The notes: a model not told the origin generated them from the sequence alone. 64,000 nucleotides of DNA from an uncultured Lentisphaerota bacterium (GCA_903912445.1 CAIWHP010000125.1:1-64000); one strand, 5' to 3'; counted from the first letter of the stretch, positions 54,771 through 63,822 are shown. Made by a program: numbers and translations.

Positions 54771-56420
54771 ATGACAACCGCATGCAACAACGCTGGTGGC
54801 CGTCCGCCCCGCTGGGCCGCCGCCGCCGGGCTGGCCTTCATGGCCTGTGTGCTGGTGCTGGCCTTCTACGGTTTTGCGGCGAATACGGCCGACCCCGATT
54901 TGTGGGGCCATGTCCTCTTTGGCCATCAGGCGCTGTTGACCGGTGTGGTGGAGCGGGCGGATTCCTATTCTTGGACCGCGGCGGGCGCACCATGGATCAA
55001 TCACGAGGCGCTGGCGGAAATTTTGATGGCGTTGGCGCATCGCGTCGCCGGCGGCGCAGGCCTGTTCTGGCTGATGACCTGCTGCGGGCTGGCTACATGG
55101 TGGCTGGCGCTGCGCCTCGGCGCAGAGCGCTTGGACCTCTCCGAACGCTGGGTGGCGTGGGGCTTGGCTGCGGTGGCCTCGGTGGAAATCGCTTTTGGCT
55201 TTGCCGCACGCCCACAGATGTTCACCGGGCTGGCGCTGGCCGTCCTGTTGTGGCTGCTGCGCCGGGTCACCGCCGGACGCATCGGCTGGGCGGTGGCCTT
55301 GCCACTGCTGTTCGCCCTGTGGATCAATCTCCATGGCGGCGCCTTGGCTGGCTGGGCGCTGCTCTGGCTGACGGCGTTGGCCGTCAGCCCGCTGGAGCGG
55401 CTAGCCGGCCGCTGGAGGCCGCTGACGCCCACGCCGCGTCGCGTGCGGGTGGCGGTGTGCTTGGCGGCCATCACCGCCACCTTGGCGTTACTGGCCAATC
55501 CGTGGGGCGTTGATCTGATACGCTGGCTGGTGGCAAGCGTGAGCTGGTTGCGGCCGGAAATCGAGGAGTGGAATCCGACCCCATGGGGCTGGGACCATGC
55601 CCCCTTCTTTGCACTGCTGGCGCTGACAGCTGGCGCCTGGATTTTTTCGAAGCGGCCCAAGTCTCTGTGGGAGGCCGCGGTGCTGGGTGCCTTAGCCTTG
55701 GTGGCGTTGCGCAGTGTCCGGCATACGCCGCTGTTCTGCATCGCGGCGCTGGCGCTGGCACCGCCGTATGTGGCCGATGCGCTCCGGCGCGGACAGACCC
55801 ATCTGTCGCGGTTGGCGGCGTTGGCCCGGCAACCCGTCACACAAACTGTAGCCTGTTTGGTTTTCACCTTGCTGGCCGCTGCCATACTCATAGCGACGTG
55901 GCAGCGGGATCGGGACACTTGGGGAACGATGGCCGTGCCGCGCGCACAATATCCCCTCGCCGCCATCGAATTCATCCGTCAGCACGAACTGACGGGCAAC
56001 CTGCTGGTGTTTTTCGACTGGGGGGAATTGTGCCTGTGGGAATTGCCGGCGAGTGCGGTCTCCTTTGATGGCCGCTTGGACACCTGTTATCCGCGTCCGG
56101 TCATCACGGAACATTGGAAACTGTATCGGGGCCAGCCCTGCACCGCCGCGCTGCTGGATCTCAACAAGGCGTCGGTGGCTCTGCTGCCGCATCTGCCCGG
56201 CACGGAACGGCTGGCCTGGCAGCCCGGCTGGACAGTGGCCTATGTGGATCCCTTGGCCGTCGTGCTGGTCCGCGATCTGAAACGCTTCCCGCGGCTGGCG
56301 GCACTGACACTGCCCGTGCAGGCCGGTCCGTCGGCGGTGACAGGCCGGGCGCGCTTCCCTGATGCGCCGCCCAAACGCCTGCCTGCGTCGCCGCTCGCCT
56401 TCCGCGCCGTTTCCGGCTAG
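54771..56420 (+). CDS. Polytopic membrane protein, GT-C/PMT-like
   Basis: This 549-residue protein has about ten membrane helices, then a soluble C-terminal part of about 150 residues. The first extracytoplasmic loop has ADPDLWGHVLFGHQALLTG, with an Asp pair-like motif reminiscent of GT-C glycosyltransferases, and APWINHEALAEILM. Proteins of this build are annotated as hypothetical in PVC genomes. A role in transferring sugar from a lipid carrier is possible but unproven. The C-terminus (LLVFFDWGELCLWELPASAVSFDGRLDTCY) is the conserved soluble part of this group. Confidence 0.6.
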   Translation: MTTACNNAGGRPPRWAAAAGLAFMACVLVLAFYGFAANTADPDLWGHVLFGHQALLTGVVERADSYSWTAAGAPWINHEALAEILMALAHRVAGGAGLFWLMTCCGLATWWLALRLGAERLDLSERWVAWGLAAVASVEIAFGFAARPQMFTGLALAVLLWLLRRVTAGRIGWAVALPLLFALWINLHGGALAGWALLWLTALAVSPLERLAGRWRPLTPTPRRVRVAVCLAAITATLALLANPWGVDLIRWLVASVSWLRPEIEEWNPTPWGWDHAPFFALLALTAGAWIFSKRPKSLWEAAVLGALALVALRSVRHTPLFCIAALALAPPYVADALRRGQTHLSRLAALARQPVTQTVACLVFTLLAAAILIATWQRDRDTWGTMAVPRAQYPLAAIEFIRQHELTGNLLVFFDWGELCLWELPASAVSFDGRLDTCYPRPVITEHWKLYRGQPCTAALLDLNKASVALLPHLPGTERLAWQPGWTVAYVDPLAVVLVRDLKRFPRLAALTLPVQAGPSAVTGRARFPDAPPKRLPASPLAFRAVSG

Positions 56421-56429
56421 ACTGGCGCC

Positions 56430-57743
56430 GTGAACGACACCTCCAAGAAAAAGAAATACGTCAACTCGCGCGGCGTTGCCGCCGGCATCATCGCGGCCTG
56501 GCTCGACCGCGGCGACTTCCCAGACCGCGCCCTGGAGGCCGTCACCGCCGACCGCGCGTTCGTGCAGGAAGTGGTCTTCGGCGTCGTGCGCCAGCGCCGC
56601 GCGCTGGAGTGGGTCTTTCGCAAGCTCGTCAAACGCGAGCCGGCGACGCCTATCTTTGCGCTCGCGCTCGTCGGCCTCTATCAGCTGCTCTGGCTGGACG
56701 ACGTGGCGCCGTTCGCCGCCGTCCACGAGACCGTCGAGGCCGCGAAGGCCCTCGCCGGCGCGCGGGCCGCGAACTTCCTCAACGCCATCCTGCGCCGCGC
56801 GCAGCGCGAAGCCGAGGCCCTGATCGCCGAACTGGGGACCATGCAGCCCGCCCTGAGCCACTCGCACCCCGATGTGCTGTTCGACCGCTGGAAGGCGCAC
56901 TACGGCACGGCCAAGGCCCTCGCCATCTGCGAGTGGGACAACACGCCCGGCGAGACCGTGCTGCGGATCAACACCGTCACGCCGGATAAATTCTTTGAGC
57001 AGCTCAAGCTCGCCGGCATCGCCGCGGAGCCGCTGGCCGTGCTGGGTCACGACTTTTGCATCCTGCCGCGCGGCGTGCGCGTCGCCGATGTTCCCGGCTA
57101 CCGCGAAGGCTGGTTCGCCGTGCAGGACCCGGCGACCTCGCTCGCCGTGGATCTGCTCGCGCCGCAGCCCGGCGAAAATATTCTCGACGCCTGCGCCGCG
57201 CCCGGCGGCAAGGCCATCGACATCGCCGCGCGCCTGCAAGGCAGCGGCCTTGTCGTCGCGCTGGAGCGCCATGCCGACCGGCTGGCGCGGCTGCGCGAGA
57301 ATGTCGCGCGCGCCGGCGGCGGCCTGATCCATGTCGTGCAGGGCGACGCCGCCGCGCCGGAGCCTGCGCGGCAGGAGCTGCTCGCCGCCGGTCGCGGGGA
57401 ATATTTTGACGGCCTGTTGCTCGATGTCCCGTGTTCCAACACCGGCGTGCTGCGCCGCCGCCCCGACGCGCGCTGGCGGTTCAGCCCGGATCGCCAGAAA
57501 AAGCTGATCGAGACGCAGTTCCGCATCCTGCACGGCGCCTCTGCGCTCGTGCGGCCCGGCGGCCGGCTGGTCTATTCCACGTGCAGCATCGAGCCGGAGG
57601 AGAACGAGCTGCTCATCAAGCGCTGGCTCGCCGAGCACTATGAATTCCGCCTCGTGAACCAGCGCCTGCTGCTGCCCGCGGTGGAGAAGACCGACGGCGC
57701 CTTCGCCGCGCTCCTCGCCCGCGCCGACGCGCTGGAGCCGTAA
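56430..57743 (+). CDS. rsmB: RsmB/NOP-family rRNA (cytosine-C5)-methyltransferase
   Basis: This 437-residue protein has an N-terminal NusB-like helical domain (YVNSRGVAAGIIAAWLDRGDF through NFLNAILRR). The SAM domain has DACAAPGGKAIDIAARL, and catalytic Cys motifs are DVPCSNTGVLRRRPDARWR and VYSTCSIEPEENE. Length and both domains fit RsmB (m5C967 of 16S rRNA in E. coli). The start is GTG 56430. TAGACT, overlapping the previous stop codon, ends six bases before it and no Shine-Dalgarno is seen, so it may be leaderless. Confidence 0.9.
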   Translation: MNDTSKKKKYVNSRGVAAGIIAAWLDRGDFPDRALEAVTADRAFVQEVVFGVVRQRRALEWVFRKLVKREPATPIFALALVGLYQLLWLDDVAPFAAVHETVEAAKALAGARAANFLNAILRRAQREAEALIAELGTMQPALSHSHPDVLFDRWKAHYGTAKALAICEWDNTPGETVLRINTVTPDKFFEQLKLAGIAAEPLAVLGHDFCILPRGVRVADVPGYREGWFAVQDPATSLAVDLLAPQPGENILDACAAPGGKAIDIAARLQGSGLVVALERHADRLARLRENVARAGGGLIHVVQGDAAAPEPARQELLAAGRGEYFDGLLLDVPCSNTGVLRRRPDARWRFSPDRQKKLIETQFRILHGASALVRPGGRLVYSTCSIEPEENELLIKRWLAEHYEFRLVNQRLLLPAVEKTDGAFAALLARADALEP

Positions 57744-57762
57744 GCGACAAGGCGCCTGGTGG

Positions 57763-57782
57763 GCGGGGCTTTCCAGCCCCGC
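57763..57782. repeat. GC-rich hairpin after rsmB
   Basis: GCGGGGCT, loop TTCC, AGCCCCGC: an 8-bp perfect stem 20 bases after the rsmB stop. No T-run, so more likely a dispersed element than a classical terminator. Confidence 0.5.
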
Positions 57783-57926
57783 GAACCCAAAGTGGCGGAA
57801 GGTCTCATTGGCAAGCCCTGCCCCAACTCGCGGGCAAAGTCATGAGGCCTCTGATTCAAGGGCGGGGCCAAGCGCCGCGCCTCCCCGCTCGACACGTTCC
57901 CGCGCGGTACCTATGCTGTCGCCACG

Positions 57927-58778
57927 ATGAAAACATTCCTGCAGATGCTGATCGGGGCGGCGGCCTTGGCGGTCGTGGGCGGCGCGCAAGCCGCGGAACC
58001 GGCGGGCCAGGCCGATACGATGAAATGGAAATTGGTGTGGGCCGACGAGTTCGACTACACCGGGCTGCCCGACCCCAAGAAGTGGGATTACGAGGAAGGT
58101 TTCGTGCGCAACAACGAGCCGCAGTATTACACGCGCGGTCGGCTGGAAAATGCGCGCGTCGAGCACGGCAGGCTGATCCTCGAGGCGCGCAAGGAGCTCT
58201 TCAAGAATCCGCGCTTCAAGGCTGGCGAGGTGAAGCAGGGCAAGACCCAGCGGGAGTCCGCCGACTACACCGCCGCCAGCCTGATCACGCAGAACCGCGC
58301 GAGCTGGCGCTACGGGCGCATGGAGCTCCGCGCGAAGCTGCCGCAAGGTCTGGGCACGTGGCCGGCGTTCTGGATGCTGGGCACCAACCGCAGCGCCATC
58401 GGCTGGCCGGGCTGTGGCGAGATCGACATCATGGAATTCTGGGCGCGCAAGCTCCACGAGATGACCTCGGCCGTGCACTGGCGCAAGGACGGCAAGCACC
58501 AGCAGGACTCCGGGCGCTTGAACGTGCCGGAGTCGCTCGGCGAGTTCCATGTGTACGCGCTGGAGTGGAACGCGGAACGCATGGACTTTTTCTGCGACGG
58601 CAACAAGTACCACACCGTCCCGCTCGCCAAGCTCGACGACCAGGGCGACAACGCCTTCCGCAAGCCGCACTACATCCTGCTGAACCTCGCGCTCGAAGGG
58701 CGCGGCAAGACGATTGATGACGCCGCCTTCCCGCAGCAGTTCGTCGTGGACTATGTGCGGGTGTACGAGGCGAAGTGA
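57927..58778 (+). CDS. Glycoside hydrolase family 16, secreted
   Basis: This 283-residue protein has a signal peptide ending AQA. The GH16 jelly roll shows LVWADEFDYTGLPDPKKWDYE, SWRYGRMELRAKLPQGLGTWPAFWML and the catalytic motif EIDIMEF (Glu165, Asp167, Glu170). FHVYALEWNAERMDFFCDG and QQFVVDYVRVYE complete the fold. GH16 enzymes cut beta-1,3/1,4-glucans, agar, carrageenan or porphyran. The sulfatase and fucosidases elsewhere in the window make an algal polymer likely, but laminarin is equally possible. TATGCT ends nine bases before the ATG, with no Shine-Dalgarno. Confidence 0.92.
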   Translation: MKTFLQMLIGAAALAVVGGAQAAEPAGQADTMKWKLVWADEFDYTGLPDPKKWDYEEGFVRNNEPQYYTRGRLENARVEHGRLILEARKELFKNPRFKAGEVKQGKTQRESADYTAASLITQNRASWRYGRMELRAKLPQGLGTWPAFWMLGTNRSAIGWPGCGEIDIMEFWARKLHEMTSAVHWRKDGKHQQDSGRLNVPESLGEFHVYALEWNAERMDFFCDGNKYHTVPLAKLDDQGDNAFRKPHYILLNLALEGRGKTIDDAAFPQQFVVDYVRVYEAK

Positions 58779-58796
58779 GTAGCGCGGTGCCTTTGC

Positions 58797-58862
58797 GCCG
58801 GGTCGGAGACCCGGCCTACATCGGCGCAATAGTTTTTCTGTAGGTCGAGTCTCCGACTCGGC
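58797..58862. repeat. Inverted pair of GTAG-footed hairpins, second REP-like family
   Basis: A reversed copy (stem GCCGGGTC, loop GGA, GACCCGGC, foot CTAC, 58797-58819) faces a forward copy (foot GTAG at 58840, stem GTCGAGTC, loop TCC, GACTCGGC). The stem sequence differs from the REP near the RAYT gene, but the foot is the same. Confidence 0.7.
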
Positions 58863-58904
58863 GTCGGCCGCTGTTGACAACCCACCACTGACACCCGCGA
58901 ATTC

Positions 58905-58934
58905 TTGACGCTGCGGCGCGTGGCGACTTATGCT
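58905..58934 (+). promoter_or_regulatory. Sigma70-type promoter of the SGNH hydrolase gene
   Basis: TTGACG (58905-58910) and TATGCT (58929-58934) are separated by 18 bases. The start codon is 35 bases past the -10 with AGGAG between. Confidence 0.65.
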
Positions 58935-58969
58935 CCGCTCCCAAGTTCCAACCTACCAGGAGCAAACAA

Positions 58970-59725
58970 ATGAAGCTGATATCGGACCGTTATACACGCC
59001 ACGCCGCGGGCCTGGCGCTGATCGCCCTGCTCGCCGGTTGCGCCACCACCACGCCGCCGCCGATTCCGCAGGTGACCAAGGATGCCAAGGCGATCGTCCC
59101 CGACCCGCACAACGGCACGATGCCGCGCCACGAGAAATTCAACGCGCTGGCGCAGGCCGGCGGTTTCGATGTGCTCTTCGTCGGCGACTCGATCACGCAT
59201 GGCTGGGAAGGCGGCGGCAAGGCCGTCTGGGAGGAGAAGATCGCCCCGTTCAAGGCGGCGAACTTCGGTATCGGCGGCGACCGCACGGAGCACGTGCTCT
59301 GGCGTTTCGAGCACGGCAACCTGGAGGGCGCGCTCAACCCGAAGGTCATCATCATCATGATCGGCACGAACAACACCGGCCACCGCAAGGACAAGCCGGA
59401 AGAAACCGCCGCCGGCATCGGCGCGATCTGTGCCAAGCTGCACGCGCGCTTCCCGCAGGCGCAGCAGCTGCTCCTGGCCGTCTTCCCGCGCAGCGCCAAG
59501 CCGACCGACGAGATGCGCAAGATCAACGACGACGTGAACAAGCTCATCGCCCAGTACAACGGCCACTGGAACATCAAGTTCATCGACATCAACGCGAAGC
59601 TGCTCGAGGCCGATGGCACCCTCTCGAAGGAGATCATGCCCGACCTGCTCCACCCGAACGCGAAGGGCTACGCCATCTGGGCCGACGCCATCGTCCCGGA
59701 AATCCAGGCCGCGCTGAAGAAGTAA
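58970..59725 (+). CDS. SGNH/GDSL hydrolase, lipoprotein
   Basis: This 251-residue protein has a lipoprotein signal (LALIALLAGC). SGNH blocks are FVGDSITHGW (nucleophile Ser), GIGGDRTEHV (Gly), IMIGTNNTGH (Asn) and DLLHPNAKGY (Asp-x-x-His), all present. It belongs to the PAF-acetylhydrolase-like group, which often removes acetyl groups from sugars or lipids. It follows GH16, so deacetylation of a polysaccharide is a plausible role. AGGAG lies 9 bases before the ATG. Confidence 0.9.
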   Translation: MKLISDRYTRHAAGLALIALLAGCATTTPPPIPQVTKDAKAIVPDPHNGTMPRHEKFNALAQAGGFDVLFVGDSITHGWEGGGKAVWEEKIAPFKAANFGIGGDRTEHVLWRFEHGNLEGALNPKVIIIMIGTNNTGHRKDKPEETAAGIGAICAKLHARFPQAQQLLLAVFPRSAKPTDEMRKINDDVNKLIAQYNGHWNIKFIDINAKLLEADGTLSKEIMPDLLHPNAKGYAIWADAIVPEIQAALKK

Positions 59726-59791
59726 GCGGAGAAAGCGAAAATAGAGGTCAGAGATCAGAAGTCAGAGGTCAGCCGGAAGTGCTGACCCAAA

Positions 59792-59825
59792 AAGAAGCGG
59801 ATGGGCAACCATCCGCTTCTTTCTT
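59792..59825 (+). terminator. Rho-independent terminator after the SGNH lipoprotein gene
   Basis: AAGAAGCGGATGG pairs perfectly with CCATCCGCTTCTT around the loop GCAA, then TTCTTTT. A-rich sequence on the left may make it work in both directions. Confidence 0.85.
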
Positions 59826-59832
59826 TTCCGAT

Positions 59833-59861
59833 GTAGGGACGCAGCAAGACTGCGCCCAATA
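59833..59861 (+). repeat. GTAG-footed REP copy (first family, variant)
   Basis: GTAG, then GGACGCAG, loop CAAGA, CTGCGCCC, then AAT. It is the same family as the RAYT-flanking copies but with one stem change and the loop in the other orientation. Confidence 0.7.
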
Positions 59862-59886
59862 GGGTTTGCAGGAAAACTTCGTTTCT

Positions 59887-59933
59887 GTAGCGGCGCCCTG
59901 CGGTCGCCGACGGCGGCCACAGGCCGCCGCTAC
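59887..59933. repeat. GTAG...CTAC inverted repeat, third REP-like type
   Basis: GTAGCGGCG (59887-59895) pairs with CGCCGCTAC (59925-59933), with an inner GGCGGCC/GGCCGCC hairpin. GTAG feet are at both ends, as in a compact BIME. Confidence 0.65.
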
Positions 59934-59953
59934 AGCCGAAGAAAACGCCGTTA

Positions 59954-60817
59954 CTATTTTTTCAGCAGCGCGGCCACGCTCTGGGTCATCGCCTCGCCGA
60001 CGAGGCTGTCGATGGAGCACTTCTTCTGGGCGGCGAGCGTGCTCAGCTGCTGATATTGACGCTGCGAGAGCTTGGCCTTCGCGGCCAGCTCGCAGGTGCC
60101 GGGCAGGTCCAGCCAGTATTCGCGCGTCTTGGCGAGTTGCGTTGCGCCAAGGCCAAAACTTTTGAGCACACCGAGCGCCATCATCTGGTTGCCCGCCGGG
60201 CCCATGTGGACGCCGTCGCCGGTCAGATAATTTCCGTTCGCGGGGCGCGGCTGGGTTTTCTTGGCCAGCGCGAGCGCGGCCTGCATGTCGGCGTTCAGGT
60301 CGGCGAGCGCGCACTTTTTCTCGGAGGCGAGCGTGCGGAGAAAGGCGTTGTAGGGGGCCAGCTTCTGGTTGAGCTCGTTGCCGGGCTCCTCCTTGATCAT
60401 CGTCGAGGTCAGGATCATCACCTTGACGCCGGCGGACTGGCAGCGCTCCACCATCTTCGTGATGTTCTGCTGGTACTGGTCCAGCGGCACGCCTTTCTCG
60501 CCGTGCCAGACGTCGTTGACGCCGCAGCTCAGCGTCATCCAGGTGGGTTTCTTGCTGAGCACGTCCCGCTCCAGCCGCTCCAGCATCTGGTTGGACTTGT
60601 GGCCGCTGATGCCCGCGGGAATGGCCTCGGCCTTGATCCCGTTGGCCTCCAGCCCGCTGATGACCAGCCGGACGTACCCGCCCGGTCCGCTGGCGCCCTG
60701 CGCCGTGATGGAGTCACCAAGGAAAGCGATCTTGTCGCCGCTCTTCACGAGTTGTCCTTGCACAACAACACTCGCCAGCATCAACGCACAACCACACAAA
60801 CGCAGCTGCTTATTCAT
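59954..60817 (-). CDS. SGNH/GDSL hydrolase, secreted (second)
   Basis: This 287-residue protein has a signal peptide (RLCGCALMLASVVVQG). SGNH motifs are AFLGDSITAQG, AIPAGISGHKSNQMLERLERD, SCGVNDVW and DGVHMGPAGNQ. A C-terminal extension of about 70 residues (ELAAKAKLSQRQYQQLSTLAAQKK) is helical. It resembles the acetylxylan-esterase/rhamnogalacturonan-acetylesterase-like branch rather than the lipoprotein at 58970, so the two are not duplicates. GAGGAG precedes the ATG. It is transcribed toward the SGNH gene at 58970. Confidence 0.88.
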   Translation of the reverse strand: MNKQLRLCGCALMLASVVVQGQLVKSGDKIAFLGDSITAQGASGPGGYVRLVISGLEANGIKAEAIPAGISGHKSNQMLERLERDVLSKKPTWMTLSCGVNDVWHGEKGVPLDQYQQNITKMVERCQSAGVKVMILTSTMIKEEPGNELNQKLAPYNAFLRTLASEKKCALADLNADMQAALALAKKTQPRPANGNYLTGDGVHMGPAGNQMMALGVLKSFGLGATQLAKTREYWLDLPGTCELAAKAKLSQRQYQQLSTLAAQKKCSIDSLVGEAMTQSVAALLKK

Positions 60818-60880
60818 TGGATTCTCCTCTGCCTGTTTAACGGTCTTGTCCGCAACCCGTTGACTTCGTGCTTCACCACG

Positions 60881-60953
60881 GTAGGGGCGCAGTCCTGCTG
60901 CGCCCTTCTTTCGCCTTCAGCACGCATCGGGCGCAGCAAGACTGCGCCCCTAC
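60881..60953. repeat. Inverted pair of GTAG-footed REP elements (first family)
   Basis: A forward copy (60881-60905, loop TCCTG) and a reversed copy (60929-60953, ending CTAC) have the same stems and the same 73-74 bp layout as the pair at 22670-22743. It ends four bases before the recR stop. Confidence 0.82.
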
Positions 60954-60956
60954 GGA

Positions 60957-61562
60957 TCACATGTTTTGCCGGCCCTGCAGGGCGCGGGCGAGCGTCAGCG
61001 GATCGGCGTAGGCGATCGCGCTCCCGGCGGGGACGCCCAGCGCGAGGCGCGTGACGCGGATGCCGGGGCGTTTTTCCAGGATGTGCCGGATGAAGGCCGC
61101 GGTGGAATCGCCCTCGACGTCGGGGCTCAGGGCGAGGATCACCTCGGTGATACCATCGGCCTCGATGCGTTTGAGCAGCGCCTCCAGCCGGAGGTGGCCG
61201 GGGCCCTCGCCGCGCATCGGCGAAAGCCGGCCGAGCAGCGCGTGGTAGCGGCCTTGAAAGGCGCCGGAGGCCTCGAGCGACTGGATGTCGCTGGGTTCCT
61301 CGACGACGCAGAGGATGCGGCTGTCGCGCCGCGGGCTGGTGCAGAGCGCGCAGGGGTCGGTGCCGCGCAAGGTGAGGTCGCCGCACTGGGAGCAGACGGC
61401 GGTGCGCGCCGCGAGGTCGGCGAGCGCCGTGCCCAGTTCGCGCGTCAGGCCCTGTGGGTCGCGCGCGAGCTTGACGGCCATGCGTTCGGCCGTGCGGCGG
61501 CCCACGCCCGGCAGACGCGCCAGCACCGCCATCAGTCGTTCCACTGGCTCAATGCGGCTCAT
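60957..61562 (-). CDS. recR: Recombination protein RecR
   Basis: This 201-residue protein has a helix-hairpin-helix (ARLPGVGRRTAERMAVKL), a Cys4 zinc finger (CSQCGDLTLRGTDPCALC) and a Toprim domain (ILCVVEEPSDIQSLE, ILALSPDVEGDSTAAFI). It works with RecO/RecF in gap repair. It lies seven bases after ybaB, and the dnaX-ybaB-recR order is the classic bacterial arrangement. Confidence 0.96.
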   Translation of the reverse strand: MSRIEPVERLMAVLARLPGVGRRTAERMAVKLARDPQGLTRELGTALADLAARTAVCSQCGDLTLRGTDPCALCTSPRRDSRILCVVEEPSDIQSLEASGAFQGRYHALLGRLSPMRGEGPGHLRLEALLKRIEADGITEVILALSPDVEGDSTAAFIRHILEKRPGIRVTRLALGVPAGSAIAYADPLTLARALQGRQNM

Positions 61563-61569
61563 GCATGGT

Positions 61570-61881
61570 TCAGCCGAGGCCGGGGATGTTCAGGCCGGCG
61601 GTGATCTTGCCGAGCTCCTTCGCGGCCATTTCCTTGGCGGCGGTCAGCGCGCCATCGACGGCGGCGGTGACGAGGTCTTCGAGCAGGTCCACCTCGGCGG
61701 GGTTGACGACCTTGGGGTCGATCTTGATGCGGGCGAGCGTGCCGTCGCCGCGCGCGGTCGCCGTGACCATCCCGCCGCCGGCGGAAAAATCGAGGGTCTT
61801 CTCGGCCAGCTCGCCCTGGACGCGTTCCATATCCTTCTGCATCGAGGCGGCTTGTTTCATCATCTTCATGAAGTTCGGCAT
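61570..61881 (-). CDS. YbaB/EbfC family nucleoid-associated protein
   Basis: This 103-residue protein has a KMMKQAASMQKDMERVQGELAEK helix, then a beta-rich core (GGGMVTATARGDGTLARIKIDPKVV) and a C-terminal helix, the YbaB fold. It is a small DNA-binding dimer, usually encoded between dnaX and recR as here. AGGAG lies upstream. Confidence 0.92.
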   Translation of the reverse strand: MPNFMKMMKQAASMQKDMERVQGELAEKTLDFSAGGGMVTATARGDGTLARIKIDPKVVNPAEVDLLEDLVTAAVDGALTAAKEMAAKELGKITAGLNIPGLG

Positions 61882-61904
61882 GGTCTTTCTCCTGGGTTAA
61901 AAGG

Positions 61905-63614
61905 TTATTGGCGGACGTCGCCGATATCGCCGTTGAAGGCTTCCAGCACGTTGTTCACCGCGGGGTGCTTGTGCCAGTCACGCTTGTCCTTCGGTGCGCC
62001 CTTGGGCGCGGCGGACGGCGCGGCGGCTGCCGGCGCCACGGTGGCCGGCGGCGGCGCGCCGGGCGCCGCTGCGGCAGCCCCCACCTTGAACTCCACCGCG
62101 ACGGCACGGCCGAGGGCCTCGCGCAGGACGTGCTGCACGACTTTCTGTGTGCGCGGATTGCGGACATTCGCGACCTCGCCGGCAAATTCGGGATCGAAGG
62201 CGATGACTACATGATCACCAACCACGCTCGCGGGCTGCGCATCCACGAGGTATTTCCTGGCCATCAGATCGACGCCGCCGATCTGCTCGACCAGCTTGGG
62301 CCACTGCTGGACCAGCTTGGCGAGATCGTCCTGCGCGGCCGCGGCGGGCGGCGGCGCTGCGGGCGGCGGCGCGACGGTGCGCGGCACGGGCGCGGCGGCA
62401 TAGCGGGCCGGTTCCTCGGCGACCAGCGCCGGCGGCGGCTCGTCGTCGTCCGCGGGCCCGCCCGCGCCGACTGCGGCGCGCGCGGCCTGGACACTGCGCA
62501 GGACTTCGTCGAGCGTGGCGACGCGCGCGGCGCGGCAGCCGCGGACGAGCGCGATTTCCAGCAGCGTGCGGCGGGAGAGCGCGTAGCGCATCCGCGCATC
62601 GGCCTCGACCAGCAGCTCCACGATGCGCAGCAGCTTGTCGGTGTCGAGCGCGGCGGCGGAGGTCTTGAGCTGCGCGATCTGCTCCTCGGTCAGGTCCGGC
62701 AGCACGGCCGCGTCGCCGGCATAGCGGCAGACGAGCAGGTCGCGGAAATAGCCGAGCAGCTCGACGACGAGCCGCTGCAGGTCCTTGCCGTTGGCATCGA
62801 GCTCGGCGACGATGCGCAGCGTCGTGCTGATGTCGCCGCCCACCACGGCGTGCGCGAGCGCCTCCAGCGTCTGGTGCGCCACGAGGCCGAACACCGCGAG
62901 CACGTCGGGCTCGGCGATCTTTTTGCCGCGGAAGGCGACGAGCTGGTCGAGCGCGCCGGTCGCATCGCGCAGGCCGCCCTCGGCGCCGCGGGCGATCGCG
63001 AGGAGCGCATCCGGGGCGATCACGATCTGCTCGGCCTTGGCGATCTTCTCGAGCTGGCCGACGATCTCGCGCAGCGAGATGCGCCGCAGGTCGAAGCGCT
63101 GGCAGCGCGAGAGGATGGTCGTCGGCACCTTCTGCGGATCGGTGGTGGCGAAGAAAAATTTGACGTGCTTCGGCGGCTCCTCCAGCGTCTTGAGCAGCGC
63201 GTTGAAGGACGAAGTCGAAAGCATGTGGACTTCGTCAATGATGTAGATTTTGAAACGGGCGCTCGCGGGCGCGAAGCTGACCGAATCGATGATGATGTCC
63301 CGGATCTTGTCCACCTGGGTGTTGGAAGCGGCATCGAATTCCAGCACATCGAAGCTGGAGCCCGCCGTGATTTCCTTGCAGGAGTCACAGGTGTCGCACG
63401 GGGTCGGGGTGGGGCCCTGCGCGCAGTTGAGCGCCTTGGCGAAGATGCGCGCGGTGGTCGTCTTGCCCGTGCCGCGCGGGCCGACGAAGATGTAGGCGTG
63501 CGCCACGCGGTCGCTGGTGATCGCGTTGCGCAGCGTCTGCGTGACGTGCGCCTGCCCGACGACGTCGTCGAACTGTTGCGGCCGCCACTTGCGGGCCAAA
63601 ACCTCATAAGCCAT
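61905..63614 (-). CDS. dnaX: DNA polymerase III subunit gamma/tau
   Basis: This 569-residue protein from ATG 63614 (GAGGTC upstream) begins AYEVLARKWRPQQFDDVVGQ. Walker A is GPRGTGKTTTARIFAKALNC, with zinc-binding Cys in CAQG...CDTCDSC, Walker B-like DEVHMLS, and sensor 1 (ATTDPQKVPTTILSRCQRF). A Pro/Ala-rich linker lies at about 395-450, and the C-terminal tau-like domain is shortened. It loads the beta clamp as part of the clamp loader. I see no obvious A-run for programmed frameshifting. The SRP RNA gene is about 200 bases upstream. Confidence 0.95.
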   Translation of the reverse strand: MAYEVLARKWRPQQFDDVVGQAHVTQTLRNAITSDRVAHAYIFVGPRGTGKTTTARIFAKALNCAQGPTPTPCDTCDSCKEITAGSSFDVLEFDAASNTQVDKIRDIIIDSVSFAPASARFKIYIIDEVHMLSTSSFNALLKTLEEPPKHVKFFFATTDPQKVPTTILSRCQRFDLRRISLREIVGQLEKIAKAEQIVIAPDALLAIARGAEGGLRDATGALDQLVAFRGKKIAEPDVLAVFGLVAHQTLEALAHAVVGGDISTTLRIVAELDANGKDLQRLVVELLGYFRDLLVCRYAGDAAVLPDLTEEQIAQLKTSAAALDTDKLLRIVELLVEADARMRYALSRRTLLEIALVRGCRAARVATLDEVLRSVQAARAAVGAGGPADDDEPPPALVAEEPARYAAAPVPRTVAPPPAAPPPAAAAQDDLAKLVQQWPKLVEQIGGVDLMARKYLVDAQPASVVGDHVVIAFDPEFAGEVANVRNPRTQKVVQHVLREALGRAVAVEFKVGAAAAAPGAPPPATVAPAAAAPSAAPKGAPKDKRDWHKHPAVNNVLEAFNGDIGDVRQ

Positions 63615-63822
63615 ACGTCGACCTCGTGGAACAACACCGGAGTGCTGGAACGGAGCCATAGGCTGGAGCGCCGTGCAGTTTTCCTGGCACCCCAGCACGC
63701 CCTGCGTCAGCCCTTTCCAGCACCCAGTTCTCCCTTACTCCATCACACCATCCATAATTTTATAGGCCGTGCATCCCGGGTTGGACGACCTTCGCGTTCG
63801 CTTCTGGCGTTTCTGCGGCTCC

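Noticed and set aside
54721-54771. TTGACTTTCCC before the membrane protein gene, resembling part of the fucosidase operator
   Set aside because: Only one half box matches, the second box is absent and no CATAGT lies at the conserved distance.
61905-63614. Programmed frameshift in dnaX giving a short gamma form
   Set aside because: No slippery A-run or adjacent hairpin was seen in the region where E. coli has it.
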